Below are positions 1-9,554 of a stretch of DNA of 23,284 bases, piece by piece. Origin of the DNA: Burkholderiaceae bacterium (lineage in GTDB: Bacteria; Pseudomonadota; Gammaproteobacteria; Burkholderiales; Burkholderiaceae); assembly GCA_023253905.1 (NCBI GenBank), contig JALREG010000091.1, forward strand, positions 1 through 23,284. Reading direction: 5' to 3'. A model generated the notes under the pieces. That model worked only from the letters and a program-made list of their open reading frames with translations. It did not search any database and was not told where the DNA came from. Made by a program: the position numbers and the translations under genes. Positions within the stretch are counted from its first letter, which is position 1, and each line of letters opens with the position of its first letter.

Positions 1-279
1 GCCCCCCCCGACCCGGTTCGATTTCCCTGTCTGCGCCTCGCCCGTGAGGCGCTTGAGTCCGCAGGCGGCGCTCCGTGCGTCTTGAATGCTGCCAATGAAG
101 TCTCGGTTGAGGCCTTCCTCGACGGGCGAATCCGGTTTGGCGACATTGCTCGAATCAACGAGGCGGTGCTTGAGGCGCTTGGCGGGGAGCGCGCAGGGCA
201 GGATGTCAACGCGGTGATCGGGCTCGACAGAAGGGCCCGCCAAGCGGCGCGTCAGGTGATGGAGCGACACGTCTCATGA
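1..279 (+). CDS. dxr: 1-deoxy-D-xylulose 5-phosphate reductoisomerase, C-terminal part (5' end outside window)
   Basis: The first frame is open from base 1 and encodes the last 92 residues of DXR, the NADPH-dependent enzyme that makes 2-C-methyl-D-erythritol 4-phosphate in the non-mevalonate isoprenoid pathway in the cytoplasm. The visible part contains the family signature [12 protein letters not shown] followed by [20 protein letters not shown], which belongs to the region leading into the C-terminal helical domain. A TTG at 82 could be read as a start, but it lies inside this conserved block and is not the real start. The catalytic and NADPH-binding parts are upstream of the window. The stop overlaps the start of rseP by four bases (ATGA at 276-279), and dxr-rseP linkage is usual in proteobacteria. 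The identification is secure; the gene is simply truncated by the window. Confidence 0.95.
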   Translation, partial: APPDPVRFPCLRLAREALESAGGAPCVLNAANEVSVEAFLDGRIRFGDIARINEAVLEALGGERAGQDVNAVIGLDRRARQAARQVMERHVS

Positions 280-1640
280 CATTCGTTCAAACCGTGCTCG
301 CGTTTCTGCTCGCGCTCACGTTACTCATCTTCGTGCACGAGCTGGGTCATTTTGCGGCGGCTCGGTGGTGCGGCGTCAAGGTCCTCAAGTTCTCGATTGG
401 CTTCGGGCCGGCGATCTGGTCCCGGGCCTGGGGTACCGATCGAACCGAATGGGTGATTGCTGCCATCCCGCTTGGCGGATACGTACAGATGCTCGATGAG
501 CGCGATCGGGATCCCTCTCAGCCGATTACAAGTTCAGACCTTCCACGGGCGTTCTCACGGCGACCGCTTCATCAGCGGGCGTTTATCGTGCTTGCCGGGC
601 CGCTCGCGAATTTTGCTCTGGCAGTCGTTCTTTATGCCGCGCTTGCCTGGGTTGGCACCGAGCAACCGGTTCCTGTTCTCGATGCGCCGCCCGCGTCGAG
701 CGCCGCCGCTGACGCGGGTCTGATTGCGGGCGACCGCATCGTCTCGGTTAACGGTGCGCCGCTGCAGTCGTGGAATCAGCTGCGGCTCAAGATCATTGAT
801 GCGTCACTCGGGGGCGCTACGGTCTCGCTCACCATTGATCGTGCCGGCCAACTTCGTCAACAAACCCTCGGAACGCGCGGGGCCATGTCATCTGAGGTTC
901 CCGATCGCGATCCACTTCAGGTGCTTGGGCTGCTTCTCGCGCCAGGAGAAGTGTTGATCGGAAGCTTGATCGCCGGGGAACCAGCCGTCACGGCGGGACT
1001 CCAGGCGGGCGATCGCGTGCTTGCGGTAAACGGTGACCCTATTCGAAGGGCCCGCGAGCTGATCGAACGGGTGCGAGACAGTGCCGGCCGCGCGCTGGTG
1101 ATTGTGGTGCAGCGCGGCGCCGACGAGATTACCGTGCGCGTGACGCCATCCGCACAGAGCGCGGGCGCCGCTGAGGCGCAGCCTCGCGGGCGGATTGGGG
1201 CGATGCTTCAAGACCGGGTCAAAACCGAGGTGGTTCAGGCAGATCCGCTTGATGCTGTTATTCAGGGTGTGGCGCGTACCTGGGAGATGAGCGCGTTCTC
1301 GCTTCGAATGCTGGGTCGCATGCTCACCGGCGACCTGTCCGTGCGGAATCTGAGCGGTCCCGTGACAATTGCCGATATGGCGGGCCAGACTGCACGTAGC
1401 GGCTTGCAGTCATACCTCGGGTTCATCGCGCTGATCAGCGTAAGCCTCGGGGTTCTGAATCTGCTCCCCATACCGGTGCTCGATGGGGGGCATTTGGTAT
1501 ATTACGCAGTCGAGGCGATAAGACGTCGTCCGTTGTCGGATCAAGTGATGGCGATTACTCAAAAAGCCGGGCTGCTTCTGGTGGTGTTCATGATGGCACT
1601 TGCACTTTTTAACGACTTCACCCGGCTGATCGGGCTCTGA
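276..1640 (+). CDS. rseP: RIP metalloprotease RseP (site-2 protease)
   Basis: This 454-residue inner-membrane zinc protease matches the family length (about 450). In E. coli it cleaves the membrane anchor of anti-sigma factor RseA after DegS and so releases sigma-E; it also clears signal peptide remnants. The zinc motif HELGH is at residues 21-25 within the first membrane segment. The second half of the active site, [12 protein letters not shown], is at 395-406 in the third segment. Two tandem PDZ domains lie between them, with the repeats [13 protein letters not shown] and [13 protein letters not shown] marking each. A last hydrophobic segment ([13 protein letters not shown]) closes the protein. 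The ATG overlaps the dxr stop, implying translational coupling, and bamA starts three bases after the stop. No key residue is missing. Confidence 0.97.
   Translation: MTFVQTVLAFLLALTLLIFVHELGHFAAARWCGVKVLKFSIGFGPAIWSRAWGTDRTEWVIAAIPLGGYVQMLDERDRDPSQPITSSDLPRAFSRRPLHQRAFIVLAGPLANFALAVVLYAALAWVGTEQPVPVLDAPPASSAAADAGLIAGDRIVSVNGAPLQSWNQLRLKIIDASLGGATVSLTIDRAGQLRQQTLGTRGAMSSEVPDRDPLQVLGLLLAPGEVLIGSLIAGEPAVTAGLQAGDRVLAVNGDPIRRARELIERVRDSAGRALVIVVQRGADEITVRVTPSAQSAGAAEAQPRGRIGAMLQDRVKTEVVQADPLDAVIQGVARTWEMSAFSLRMLGRMLTGDLSVRNLSGPVTIADMAGQTARSGLQSYLGFIALISVSLGVLNLLPIPVLDGGHLVYYAVEAIRRRPLSDQVMAITQKAGLLLVVFMMALALFNDFTRLIGL
1595..1622 (+). promoter_or_regulatory. Possible sigma-E-like promoter for bamA inside the rseP 3' end
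   Basis: GGCACTT at 1595-1601 differs by one base from the E. coli sigma-E -35 element GGAACTT. After a 16-base spacer comes TCACC at 1618-1622, which matches three of five bases of the TCAAA -10 element. Transcription would start near 1630, just before the bamA ATG at 1644. In E. coli, bamA is in the sigma-E regulon, so the position makes sense. The bases are also constrained by the rseP reading frame, so this could be chance. Confidence 0.25.
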
Positions 1641-1643
1641 GGT

Positions 1644-3980
1644 ATGCGAAGCGTCGTTTCCCGTATTCGAGCGAACCGTCTAGCCTCTGCTTCTCTTTAT
1701 TTTTTGCTGGCTGCGGCCGGGTTTCCAGGCGCAGCGAAGGCCTTTGACCCCTTTGTGGTGCGCGACATCCGAATTGAAGGTATCCAGCGCATCGAGCCGG
1801 GTACTGTGTTCGGTTATCTCCCGGTCAAGGTGGGTGAGCGCATCACTCCCGATTCGGCTACGGCGGCAATCCAGGCACTCTATGCGAGCGGCTTTTTCCG
1901 CGACGTGAGGTTGCAGGCTGATGGCGACGTGCTGGTGGTCGTGCTCGAGGAGCGGCCAGCGATCGGCTCAATTGAAATCACTGGCGTGAAGGAATTCGAC
2001 GCCGACACCTTAAAGCGCTCGCTCCGAGATATCGGGCTCGCAGAATCGCGAATTTTCGATCGCAGCCTTCTTGAGCGGGCCGAGCAGGAACTCAAGCGCC
2101 AATATCTGTCCCGAGGAAAGTACGCGGCGCGAGTCACCTCAACCGTCACGCCGCTTGAGCGCAATCGGGTCGGCGTCGCCATGACCGTCGAGGAAGGCGT
2201 CTCGGCGTCCATTTCTGCGATCCGCTTTGTGGGTAACAAAGCCTTCACCGAGAAGGCGTTACTCGATGAGATGAAGCTCTCTACGCCAACCTGGCTCAGT
2301 TGGTATACCAAGGCCGACCGTTATTCGCGCGAGAAATTGGCGGGCGACCTTGAAACCTTGCGGTCTTTTTATCTGGACCGGGGGTTCCTCGAGTTCAATA
2401 TTCGCTCCACCCAGGTATCCATCAGCCCAGACCGCGAATCCATCGACCTGGTGGTGGTGCTGGATGAGGGTGAGCAGTTCCGCGTCAAGGACATCACCTT
2501 CGCCGGTGAGCTGCTGGGGCGGGGCGATGAGTTCCGAGCCATGATGCGCCTGGCTCCGGGTGAAGTGTTTTCCGGCAGCAAGCTCAACGACTCCACAAAG
2601 GGTATGACCGAGCGCCTGGGTTCCCTCGGCTACGCCTTTGCGCGGGTCGACGCTGTTCCCCAGGCCGATCGCGATAACCGGCAGGTAAGTTTCACCGTCA
2701 TGGTCGAGCCGGGGCGCAGGGCGTACGTTCGCCGGATCGATATTGGCGGCAATTCCCGCACCCGCGATGAAGTCGTGCGCCGGGAACTTCGCCAGTTTGA
2801 AGACGCCTGGTATGACGCAGACAAGATCAAGCTGTCGCGCGACCGTCTTAACCGACTCGGCTACTTCACTGACGTCAAGATCGAAACCGAACCCGTGCCT
2901 GGTACTACGGATCAGGTAGATCTCCGGGTCACGGTTGTCGAGCGGCCCACGGGCGCGATCTCGCTGGGGATCGGGTTTTCCACCACCGAGAAAGTCATTC
3001 TCGCTGCGTCTCTCAGTCAGAACAATTTCCTGGGTACGGGCAAGATCGTTGGTATCGAGGTGAATTCAAGCCGGCTGGCGCGTCAGGTAGTGCTCAGTCA
3101 CACCGACCCTTACGTCACCGACGACGGCATCAGCCAGACCGTTGAGCTTGCTTCGCGGTCATTTAACGCCTCGGCACTGCTGCTGGGTGATTACAAGTTC
3201 GAGACGCTCTCCGCGTCTACGCGGTTCGGTATCCCCTACACCGAGGTCGACCGGTTTTTCTTTGGTGTCGGGGCCGAGTCCACTTCGCTCTGGCTGGGTC
3301 CCCTTGCGCCCCAACGCTACACAAAGTGGGTCTCCGAATACGGGCGGTCCGCCTCGGCTTTCCTTGGGAATGTCGGATGGGTTCGTGACACCCGGAACAG
3401 CGCACTTGCGCCCACAACGGGTCGACTCCAGCGTGTCAATTTCGAGGCCACCGTCCCGGCAGGCGATCTGAGGTTCTGGCGTACCAACGCAGTCCAGCAG
3501 CTGTACTGGCCGCTCTCCCGTGACTACACCATCGCACTTAACGGCGACGTCGCCTACGGGGCGGGATTTGGCGGCCGATCGTATCCGTTGTTCAAGAATT
3601 ATTTCGCCGGCGGCATTGGCTCGGTGCGAGGCTTTTATCCAAGTTCGCTCGGACCCAAAGATATCGAACCGCTGCAAACAGGGGGGACGCGCGAGGTGCC
3701 CATCGGCGGACAGCTCAAGGTCGTCGGGAGCGCAGAGTTTCTATTTCCCCTGCCTGGGTCAGGCGCTGACCGCACCATCCGTACCTTCCTTTACACCGAT
3801 GTCGGAAACGTGTTTGCTGACTCCAATGTCGAGTTCTCCGAGCTCCGCGCGGTAGCCGGTGTGGGCCTGAATTGGTTGTCCCCGATCGGCCCAATGAAGC
3901 TAAGCCTGGGCTGGCCGCTTCGCTATGCACCCACAGACCGCATGCAGCGCTTCCAATTTCAGGTAGGCGCCGGTTTCTGA
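1644..3980 (+). CDS. bamA: Outer membrane protein assembly factor BamA
   Basis: BamA is the central subunit of the BAM complex, which folds and inserts beta-barrel proteins into the outer membrane. The 778-residue protein is close to the usual 760-810. A Sec signal peptide is visible, with a basic start, a hydrophobic stretch SLYFLLAAAGF and an AKA cleavage site after residue 33. The mature protein begins FDPFVVRDIRIEGIQRIEPGTV, the start of POTRA 1. Five POTRA repeats follow up to about residue 430, then the barrel. The strictly conserved VRGF of barrel loop 6 is at residues 661-664, and the protein ends in phenylalanine, the usual beta-signal. It sits between rseP and ompH, a conserved envelope-biogenesis order. 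Start chosen as the ATG three bases after rseP, which gives the intact signal peptide. Confidence 0.97.
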   Translation: MRSVVSRIRANRLASASLYFLLAAAGFPGAAKAFDPFVVRDIRIEGIQRIEPGTVFGYLPVKVGERITPDSATAAIQALYASGFFRDVRLQADGDVLVVVLEERPAIGSIEITGVKEFDADTLKRSLRDIGLAESRIFDRSLLERAEQELKRQYLSRGKYAARVTSTVTPLERNRVGVAMTVEEGVSASISAIRFVGNKAFTEKALLDEMKLSTPTWLSWYTKADRYSREKLAGDLETLRSFYLDRGFLEFNIRSTQVSISPDRESIDLVVVLDEGEQFRVKDITFAGELLGRGDEFRAMMRLAPGEVFSGSKLNDSTKGMTERLGSLGYAFARVDAVPQADRDNRQVSFTVMVEPGRRAYVRRIDIGGNSRTRDEVVRRELRQFEDAWYDADKIKLSRDRLNRLGYFTDVKIETEPVPGTTDQVDLRVTVVERPTGAISLGIGFSTTEKVILAASLSQNNFLGTGKIVGIEVNSSRLARQVVLSHTDPYVTDDGISQTVELASRSFNASALLLGDYKFETLSASTRFGIPYTEVDRFFFGVGAESTSLWLGPLAPQRYTKWVSEYGRSASAFLGNVGWVRDTRNSALAPTTGRLQRVNFEATVPAGDLRFWRTNAVQQLYWPLSRDYTIALNGDVAYGAGFGGRSYPLFKNYFAGGIGSVRGFYPSSLGPKDIEPLQTGGTREVPIGGQLKVVGSAEFLFPLPGSGADRTIRTFLYTDVGNVFADSNVEFSELRAVAGVGLNWLSPIGPMKLSLGWPLRYAPTDRMQRFQFQVGAGF

Positions 3981-4011
3981 TCAGGTGCGATTTTCTGTGC
4001 GGGAGATTTAT

Positions 4012-4533
4012 ATGTCCTTGAACCGACGTCTTGCTTGTTTGTGTGTTGCTACGGCGTTTTTGCTTGGTGGAAACGCAGTCCTCGCGCAGGTCGCCTCCAA
4101 GATTGGCTTCGTCAACACGGAGCGCATTCTGCGCGACGCAGCGCCCGCCAAGGCGGCTCAGGCAAAACTTGAAGCAGAGTTCTCCAAGCGAGACCGAGAA
4201 CTTCAGGAAGTCGGTGCTCGACTGAAGCAGATGGCCGAGCGTCTTGAACGCGATGCCATGGTGATGTCCGAGGCCGAACGCACTCGCAGGCAGCGCGAGG
4301 CCGCTGACACCGACAAAGATTTCCAGCGTCGCCAGCGTGAATTTCGCGAAGATCTCAATCAGCGGCGAAACGAAGAGCTCTCGCAAGTGGTTGAACGCGC
4401 CAATCGTGTCATTCGGCAGATCGCCGAGAGGGAGAAGTTCGACCTGATCCTTCAGGAGGCTGTCTACGCGAGTGGTCGCATCGACATCACTGACCTCGTT
4501 CTCCAGGCCCTCTCTGACCCCGCAGCGAAATAG
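4012..4533 (+). CDS. ompH: OmpH/Skp family periplasmic chaperone
   Basis: Skp/OmpH is a trimeric periplasmic holdase that carries unfolded outer-membrane proteins to the BAM complex, so its place directly after bamA is functional. I chose ATG 4012 over an in-frame GTG at 3985 because GGGAG at 4001-4005 is well spaced from it and the protein then begins with a clean signal peptide ([20 protein letters not shown], cleavage after ALA at residue 25). The 173-residue product fits the family. Mature sequence starts with [11 protein letters not shown], the core strand of the family, followed by a long charged, heptad-like helical region (the tentacle coiled coil, roughly residues 50-135) and a final [21 protein letters not shown] block returning to the core. 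All family features are present. Confidence 0.93.
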   Translation: MSLNRRLACLCVATAFLLGGNAVLAQVASKIGFVNTERILRDAAPAKAAQAKLEAEFSKRDRELQEVGARLKQMAERLERDAMVMSEAERTRRQREAADTDKDFQRRQREFREDLNQRRNEELSQVVERANRVIRQIAEREKFDLILQEAVYASGRIDITDLVLQALSDPAAK

Positions 4534-4562
4534 TCGGGCGCGTCCGAGCGCTGGAGAGCATC

Positions 4563-5612
4563 ATGCTCCGCCTGTCGGATGCTGTGCCGTTATCAGAGAT
4601 CGTGCGGCTGCTTGCAGGCCGGCAGGCCCGCGGCGCGGCGAATCTGCGTATCGATCGATTGGCCAGCCTTGAGTCGGCTGACGCCACGTCGATAGCGTTT
4701 CTGTCCAGTCGGGCGTATCGGGATCAGGCGAGAGCCACGCAGGCGGGCGTTGTGGTGACATCGGTAGAGATGGCAGATGCGGTGCCTGCCAATGTTGCGC
4801 TGATCGAGGTGCCAGACCCCTACCGAGCCTACGGACTGATTGCGCGACAGTTCGACGCCTGGATCAACCCCCGAAGCACACCATCGATTCATCCCTCGGC
4901 CGTGATCGCCCCGTCGGCGACGCTGGGCCGGGGCGTTGCAGTCGGTCCCGGCGCGGTGGTGGGTGAACGCGCACGCGTCGAGGCGGGTGCCATCATCGGT
5001 GCGGGCTGCATCATTGAGAACGATGCGGTGGTGGGTGCGCAGGCCGAGCTTCGCGCGCGGGTCACCCTCGGCCATCGCTGTGTGGTTGGTGATCGCTGTC
5101 TGATTCACGCTGGAACGGTGATCGGCTCTGATGGCTTCGGTTTTGCCAGGCACCAGGGCCGCTGGGAGAAAATTCCGCAACTGGGACGCGTTCAGATTGG
5201 TGCTGACGTGGAAATCGGCGCCAACTGCACGATTGATCGTGGTGCGCTCGACGATACAGTCATCGGTGATGGGTGCAAGCTCGACAATCTCATCCAGATC
5301 GCGCATAACGTGCAGATCGGTGAGCACACGGCGATTGCGGCTTGCGTGGGTATCGCAGGCAGTGCCCGAATTGGCCGGCGCTGCATGATTGGCGGGGCTG
5401 CGGGCATTCTTGGGCATCTTGAAATCTGCGATGACGTAACGATTTCCGCCATGAGTCTGGTGTCGTCCTCAATCACCAAGCCGGGCTTTTACTCCGGAAT
5501 TTTTCCTCTCATGGACAATGCCGACTGGGAACGTGCTGCGGTGGTGGTTCGCAAGCTTCCCGATCTTCGAGCCAGGCTTCGCCGCCTCGAGTCGAACCTC
5601 AAGGAAAATTGA
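4563..5612 (+). CDS. lpxD: UDP-3-O-(3-hydroxyacyl)glucosamine N-acyltransferase LpxD
   Basis: LpxD performs the third step of lipid A synthesis, transferring a 3-hydroxyacyl chain from ACP to the 2-amino group of UDP-3-O-acylglucosamine. The 349-residue protein has the N-terminal uridine-binding domain (about residues 1-105). A left-handed beta-helix of hexapeptide repeats then begins at HPSAV (110-114), and a C-terminal helix ends [15 protein letters not shown]. The likely catalytic histidine is His248 in [11 protein letters not shown], equivalent to E. coli His239. The conserved GSDGFGFA motif is also present. A GGAGAG ribosome site at 4553-4558 precedes the ATG. The stop overlaps the fabZ ATG by one base. 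Distinguished from LpxA by the N-terminal domain and length. Confidence 0.96.
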   Translation: MLRLSDAVPLSEIVRLLAGRQARGAANLRIDRLASLESADATSIAFLSSRAYRDQARATQAGVVVTSVEMADAVPANVALIEVPDPYRAYGLIARQFDAWINPRSTPSIHPSAVIAPSATLGRGVAVGPGAVVGERARVEAGAIIGAGCIIENDAVVGAQAELRARVTLGHRCVVGDRCLIHAGTVIGSDGFGFARHQGRWEKIPQLGRVQIGADVEIGANCTIDRGALDDTVIGDGCKLDNLIQIAHNVQIGEHTAIAACVGIAGSARIGRRCMIGGAAGILGHLEICDDVTISAMSLVSSSITKPGFYSGIFPLMDNADWERAAVVVRKLPDLRARLRRLESNLKEN

Positions 5613-6100
5613 TGCCTCCGTTAGACATTCGCGCAATCCTCGAGCACCTGCCGCACAGGTATCCTTTCCTCCTGGTTGATCGCGTACTCGAGATTGAGCC
5701 GGGCAAGCGAATCCGCGCGCTCAAGAACGTCACCATCAACGAGCCTTTTTTCGTCGGACACTTCCCGCATCTGCCCGTCATGCCGGGTGTGTTGCAAATC
5801 GAGGCGCTCGCGCAGGCGGCTGGGATTTTGTCGTTTCAGACGATGGGCCGGGTGTCGGATGACCGCTCTGTTTATTATTTTGTTGGCATCGACGGGGCCC
5901 GGTTCAAACGTCCTGTAGTGCCTGGCGATCAACTGATTCTTGATGTCGCGATCACACGGGTTGCACGCTCGATCTGGAAGTACACGGGGCGAGCCTCCGT
6001 CGATGGACAGACGGCGGCAGAGGCCGAATTGATGTGTACCTTGCGTGATATTGAGCCCCCTGCGCGCCCGATCGGCGACGCTGAGCCCTCCCAAAGCTGA
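5612..6100 (+). CDS. fabZ: 3-hydroxyacyl-[acyl-carrier-protein] dehydratase FabZ
   Basis: FabZ dehydrates 3-hydroxyacyl-ACP in type II fatty acid synthesis. It competes with LpxA and LpxD for hydroxyacyl-ACP, which explains its fixed place between them. The 162-residue hotdog-fold protein carries [13 protein letters not shown] at 13-25. The active-site pair is His50 in GHFP and Glu64 in [11 protein letters not shown] use the ATG at 5612, which overlaps the lpxD TGA by one base; a TTG at 5609 would add only one residue. Length is slightly over the usual 145-155 because of a short polar C-terminal tail (about residues 148-162), which looks unimportant. Coupled translation with lpxD is likely. 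Confidence 0.96.
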   Translation: MPPLDIRAILEHLPHRYPFLLVDRVLEIEPGKRIRALKNVTINEPFFVGHFPHLPVMPGVLQIEALAQAAGILSFQTMGRVSDDRSVYYFVGIDGARFKRPVVPGDQLILDVAITRVARSIWKYTGRASVDGQTAAEAELMCTLRDIEPPARPIGDAEPSQS

Positions 6101-6110
6101 CACGCGCGCC

Positions 6111-6902
6111 ATGCCCAATATTCATTCGACGGCAGTGGTCGATCCGGGCGCCCGTCTTGATGATGACGTGGTGGTGGGCGCCTACAGCGTGATTGGTGCC
6201 GGTGCGAGTCTTGGCGCCGGGTGCGTGGTCGGTCCTCACGTGGTGATTGACGGGGACACGACAATTGGACGCATGAACCGGTTTCACCCCTTCGCATCGA
6301 TCGGTGGCGCGCCCCAGGACAAGAAATATCAGGGCGAGCCCACGTCACTGGTGATTGGTGATGGCAATACCTTTCGTGAGTCGGTCACCGTCAATCGCGG
6401 TACGGCACAGGATAAGGGTGTAACCCGAATTGGTAACGACAACTGGATCATGGCCTATGTGCATATCGCTCACGACTGCATCGTGGGCGATCACACCATT
6501 TTTGCCAATTCCACCAATCTGGCCGGCCATGTTCAGGTAGGCGATTGGGCCATTTTAGGTGGCTGCACGCAGGTGCATCAGTTCTGCAAAATCGGTGCGC
6601 ATGCCATGACCGGCGCCGGTACCGTGGTGTTGCATGACATCCCTCCTTATGTGATGACTGCAGGCAATTCGGCAAGCGCGCACGGGCTCAACAGCGAAGG
6701 CCTTCGGAGGCGGGGCTTTAGTGCGCAGCGAATTCAGGTGCTGCGTCACGCCTACAAGCTGTTGTACCGCAGCGCAATGACGCTTGATCAGGCGCGTCAG
6801 GCCTTGAGCGAGCTTCGGGCTACCGCTGATTCCGACAGTGAGTCTGATCTTGCGCTGCTTTCCGATTTTCTGTCGCGCGTCGAGCGGGGCATCGTGCGCT
6901 GA
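6111..6902 (+). CDS. lpxA: Acyl-ACP--UDP-N-acetylglucosamine O-acyltransferase LpxA
   Basis: LpxA catalyses the first, reversible step of lipid A synthesis: transfer of a 3-hydroxyacyl group to the 3-OH of UDP-GlcNAc. The 263-residue length matches E. coli (262). The N-terminal two thirds is a hexapeptide-repeat beta-helix beginning PNIHSTAVVDPGARL. The catalytic histidine should be His121 in VHIAHDC, equivalent to E. coli His125. The conserved HQFCKIGAHAM and the C-terminal helical segment with GLRRRGFS and AYKLLYRS are present. I chose ATG 6111 because upstream in-frame starts lie inside fabZ and add residues not found in the family. The stop overlaps the lpxB start by one base. Confidence 0.96.
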   Translation: MPNIHSTAVVDPGARLDDDVVVGAYSVIGAGASLGAGCVVGPHVVIDGDTTIGRMNRFHPFASIGGAPQDKKYQGEPTSLVIGDGNTFRESVTVNRGTAQDKGVTRIGNDNWIMAYVHIAHDCIVGDHTIFANSTNLAGHVQVGDWAILGGCTQVHQFCKIGAHAMTGAGTVVLHDIPPYVMTAGNSASAHGLNSEGLRRRGFSAQRIQVLRHAYKLLYRSAMTLDQARQALSELRATADSDSESDLALLSDFLSRVERGIVR

Positions 6903-8104
6903 TGAACGGGGCTCCTCGTACGCCGCTGGCGGACGATGCGCACGGCGAGTTCGCGCTTGCGATGGTTGCCGCCGAAGCCTCTGGCGATTTGCTGGCCTCG
7001 GCCATGCTCCAGGGCTTGCGCGCCGAGGTGCCTGCCCTGTCTGCTTTTGGGGTTGGCGGTCGCGCGATGTGCTCCCAGGGGTTTGATGCGTGGGCGGGGA
7101 TCGAGGAACTATCGGTGCGCGGCTATGTCGAGGTGCTGAGTGCACTGCCTAGGCTGCTTGCGCTTCGCCGCTCCCTTACGCGGCGGATCCTCGCGCGGCA
7201 CCCCACGGCATTCGTCGGGATCGACGCGCCTGACTTCAATCTGGGGCTAGAGCGGCGCCTTCGCGACCAAGGCGTGCCAACGATTCATTTCATCGGTCCG
7301 TCGATCTGGGCCTGGCGACCAGAGAGAATCGAGGCGATCAGGCGCTCGGTCACCCACATGCTGCTGGTGTTTCCGTTTGAAAAATCGATCTATGACGACG
7401 CGGGCATTCCCGCTACCTACGTCGGCCATCCTTTGGCCGACGTGCTCGACCCCTCGTCGAGCAGCTCGGCGGCGCGCCTGTCGCTTGAGCTACCACTGGA
7501 TCGACCCGTCATTGCACTACTTCCCGGCAGTCGTCCCGATGAGGTGCGCTACATGGGGCAGACCGTTCTGCAGACCGCCGCCTGGATTCACCGCCAGCGG
7601 CCAGACTGTCATTTCGTGCTGCCCGCAGCGTCGCCTGGTCTGCTCGAGACTCTGAGACGACAGGCCGCCAGGCTGAGGCTAGATTCCAGCCTGCCGCTCA
7701 CTTTCGTGTCCGGTCAGTCACACCGCGCCATGTCGGCTGCCGATACCGTCTTGGTCGCAAGTGGAACGGCCACGCTGGAAGCCGCGCTCCTGGGGCGCCC
7801 CATGGTGATTTTCTACCGCATGGCAGCGATCAGCTTCTTGCTGATGCGAAATCGCGGGTTGTTACCCTGGATTGGATTACCCAATATCTTGTGTAGGGAG
7901 TCATTGGTGCCCGAGTTCATTCAGCATCAAGCAAACCCCGAGGCGCTGGGTGGAGCTTTGCTTGCGCAACTTGAGGACACATCGCTTCGCAGCCGTTTGC
8001 AACAGCGTTTTGCAGACATGCACGGCAGCCTTGCACGCGGCTGCGCGAAACGTAGCGCCGAGGCGATTCTCAAGGTGTGCGAATCCTCGAAGAGGGCGAC
8101 ATGA
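6902..8104 (+). CDS. lpxB: Lipid-A-disaccharide synthase LpxB
   Basis: LpxB is a GT19 glycosyltransferase that condenses UDP-2,3-diacylglucosamine with lipid X to give the beta-1',6 disaccharide of lipid A, acting peripherally at the inner membrane. The protein is 400 residues (family about 380-395). EASGD at 25-29 is the N-terminal signature. Further hallmarks are [55 protein letters not shown], and [22 protein letters not shown] of the nucleotide-binding half. An N-terminal extension of about 17 residues precedes the first strand, so the true start could be slightly later, but ATG 6902 overlaps the lpxA TGA in the manner seen throughout this operon. LpxC, LpxH and LpxK are not in the window. 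Confidence 0.95.
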   Translation: MNGAPRTPLADDAHGEFALAMVAAEASGDLLASAMLQGLRAEVPALSAFGVGGRAMCSQGFDAWAGIEELSVRGYVEVLSALPRLLALRRSLTRRILARHPTAFVGIDAPDFNLGLERRLRDQGVPTIHFIGPSIWAWRPERIEAIRRSVTHMLLVFPFEKSIYDDAGIPATYVGHPLADVLDPSSSSSAARLSLELPLDRPVIALLPGSRPDEVRYMGQTVLQTAAWIHRQRPDCHFVLPAASPGLLETLRRQAARLRLDSSLPLTFVSGQSHRAMSAADTVLVASGTATLEAALLGRPMVIFYRMAAISFLLMRNRGLLPWIGLPNILCRESLVPEFIQHQANPEALGGALLAQLEDTSLRSRLQQRFADMHGSLARGCAKRSAEAILKVCESSKRAT

Positions 8105-8736
8105 GTCGACGTCCTGCAAGCGATCGTCAGCCACAGCTTCCTGGCCTGGCGGCGCCGGCGCAACGGGTCGCTGGCGTGGATGAGGCTGGGCGCGGGCCGC
8201 TTGCCGGCCCGGTGTTTGCAGCTGCGGTCATTCTGGATCCTGAGCGGCCAATTTTGGGTTTACGCGACTCGAAGGTTTTGTCGCCGCAGCGGCGTGAGCA
8301 GCTGGCGGGCGAGATCCGGGAGCGGGCGCTTGCCTGGTCAGTGGCCAGTGCAAGCGTCGAGGAAATTGACGCGCTCAACATTCTTCAGGCCACGCTGCTC
8401 GCGATGCGACGCGCGGTCGAGCGGCTTCTCATCGCGCCCGACCTTGCCCGTATCGATGGCAATCGCGCGCCGATACTTGGCTGCGCGGTGGAAACCCTCG
8501 TGAAGGGCGATGCACTCGACCCCGCAATTTCAGCGGCGTCGATTCTTGCCAAGACCGACCGCGATGCCGAAATGGAACGTTTGCACACCGACTATCCGCA
8601 CTACCGCTTTGATCAACATAAGGGCTACCCCAGCCCGCTACACCTGGCCTTGCTACGATCCCACGGCCCGTGCCCCGCGCATCGCCTAAGCTTTTCGCCG
8701 GTCCGACAGTCGCTCGAGCAGCGCGGGTTCGGATGA
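8101..8736 (+). CDS. rnhB: Ribonuclease HII
   Basis: RNase HII nicks 5' of ribonucleotides embedded in DNA and removes RNA from RNA-DNA hybrids. The 211-residue protein has [16 protein letters not shown] near its start, with the metal-binding pair Asp27-Glu28. [13 protein letters not shown] follows, then RIDGN for the third acidic position and [15 protein letters not shown] for the fourth. [10 protein letters not shown] is also typical. I chose ATG 8101, which overlaps the lpxB stop (ATGA) and has GAGGG at 8092-8096 in front; the in-frame GTG at 8077 lies further inside lpxB. rnhB following lpxB is conserved in proteobacteria. The final residues QSLEQRGFG are usual. Confidence 0.95.
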   Translation: MSRRPASDRQPQLPGLAAPAQRVAGVDEAGRGPLAGPVFAAAVILDPERPILGLRDSKVLSPQRREQLAGEIRERALAWSVASASVEEIDALNILQATLLAMRRAVERLLIAPDLARIDGNRAPILGCAVETLVKGDALDPAISAASILAKTDRDAEMERLHTDYPHYRFDQHKGYPSPLHLALLRSHGPCPAHRLSFSPVRQSLEQRGFG

Positions 8737-9554
8737 GCGATAAGCAGTTTTCATCGCGATTGGTGATCCGTTCGCCCTCAAGCGAACGGTTCCGGCGTCT
8801 TCTTGCGCTATCTCGATCGTCACGTGAGCGAGACGCACTCGGCCTGGCGATCATTGAGGGCGAACATCTTCTTAATGCATGGCTCGCCGCAGGGGGCGGT
8901 CTCGCGCCGGAGGCCGTGATTCCGCGTCGATCAAGCGAGCGGGAAGCACTCCTCGCACTGTGCGCGCAAACCGCCCATCAAACGCTGGTGCTTGATGATT
9001 CGCTGTTCGATCGTTTGTCGCAGGTGGCCCACGGGCCAGGTCCTTTAGCGACCATACCCATCCCGCAAGCGACGCTGCCCATCGCGCTCGATCAGGATGC
9101 GGTGTACCTCGATGGCGTTCAGGATCCCGGAAATGCCGGTACGCTTCTTCGCAGTGCTGCGGCGTTTGGCGTACGGCTCATCATGACCTCGCCCGAAACC
9201 GTGAGCCTGTGGTCGCCCAAAGTCATCCGCTCGGCAATGGGTGCGCACTTCGCGTTGCAACTCTGCGAGGCGATACCGGTTTCGTCGCTCATCGCTATTC
9301 GGGGCGCCGCCCGCTGGACGGCGGCAGCGCCCCGATCGCCACAGTCGATCGACGAAGCCGATCTGCGCGCACCCCGGTTGTGGATCTTCGGCGCCGAAGG
9401 GCAGGGACTCTCGCCCGAACTGAGTGTTTTGAGCGCCATTGATCGGCTCGAGATCCGACACGATATCCAGGTCGAGTCGCTCAACGTTGGCGTCGCGGCT
9501 TCGATCTGTTTATATGAGCAGTTCACACAGCGGCAGACAGCCGTCCGCGGTTAG
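8733..9554 (+). CDS. SpoU/TrmH-family RNA 2'-O-methyltransferase
   Basis: This 273-residue SPOUT-class, SAM-dependent methyltransferase probably methylates a ribose 2'-OH in rRNA or tRNA. All three family motifs are clear. Motif 1 is [14 protein letters not shown] at 127-140, with the conserved Asn134 and Arg140. Motif 2 is [10 protein letters not shown] at 218-227. Motif 3 is [15 protein letters not shown] at 248-262, forming the knotted SAM site. Residues 1-110 resemble the L30e-like substrate-binding domain, with [16 protein letters not shown]. The order rnhB-methyltransferase-ppsR is common in Burkholderiales. ATG 8733 overlaps the rnhB stop; a longer frame opening at 8670 was rejected because it runs inside rnhB. 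The exact RNA target cannot be read from sequence, so no symbol is given. Its stop overlaps the ppsR stop. Confidence 0.92.
   Translation: MSDKQFSSRLVIRSPSSERFRRLLALSRSSRERDALGLAIIEGEHLLNAWLAAGGGLAPEAVIPRRSSEREALLALCAQTAHQTLVLDDSLFDRLSQVAHGPGPLATIPIPQATLPIALDQDAVYLDGVQDPGNAGTLLRSAAAFGVRLIMTSPETVSLWSPKVIRSAMGAHFALQLCEAIPVSSLIAIRGAARWTAAAPRSPQSIDEADLRAPRLWIFGAEGQGLSPELSVLSAIDRLEIRHDIQVESLNVGVAASICLYEQFTQRQTAVRG

Noticed and set aside
3985..4011. Upstream GTG start for ompH at 3985
   Set aside because: It would place nine extra residues before the signal peptide and lacks the GGGAG ribosome site that precedes ATG 4012.
3715..4386. Minus-strand open frame of 223 codons across the bamA end and ompH
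   Set aside because: Antisense to two well-supported genes and with no recognisable domain.
4593..5417. Long minus-strand open frame of 274 codons opposite lpxD
   Set aside because: It mirrors the intact lpxD gene, its product is low in family-like features and rich in His/Arg/Asn as expected for an antisense frame in GC-rich DNA.
5621..6118. Minus-strand open frame of 165 codons opposite fabZ
   Set aside because: Covers fabZ exactly in antisense; fabZ has its catalytic His and Glu in place.
4563..6902. DNA repeats in lpxD and lpxA
   Set aside because: The periodicity is the protein hexapeptide repeat of the left-handed beta-helix, not a nucleotide-level repeat or mobile element.
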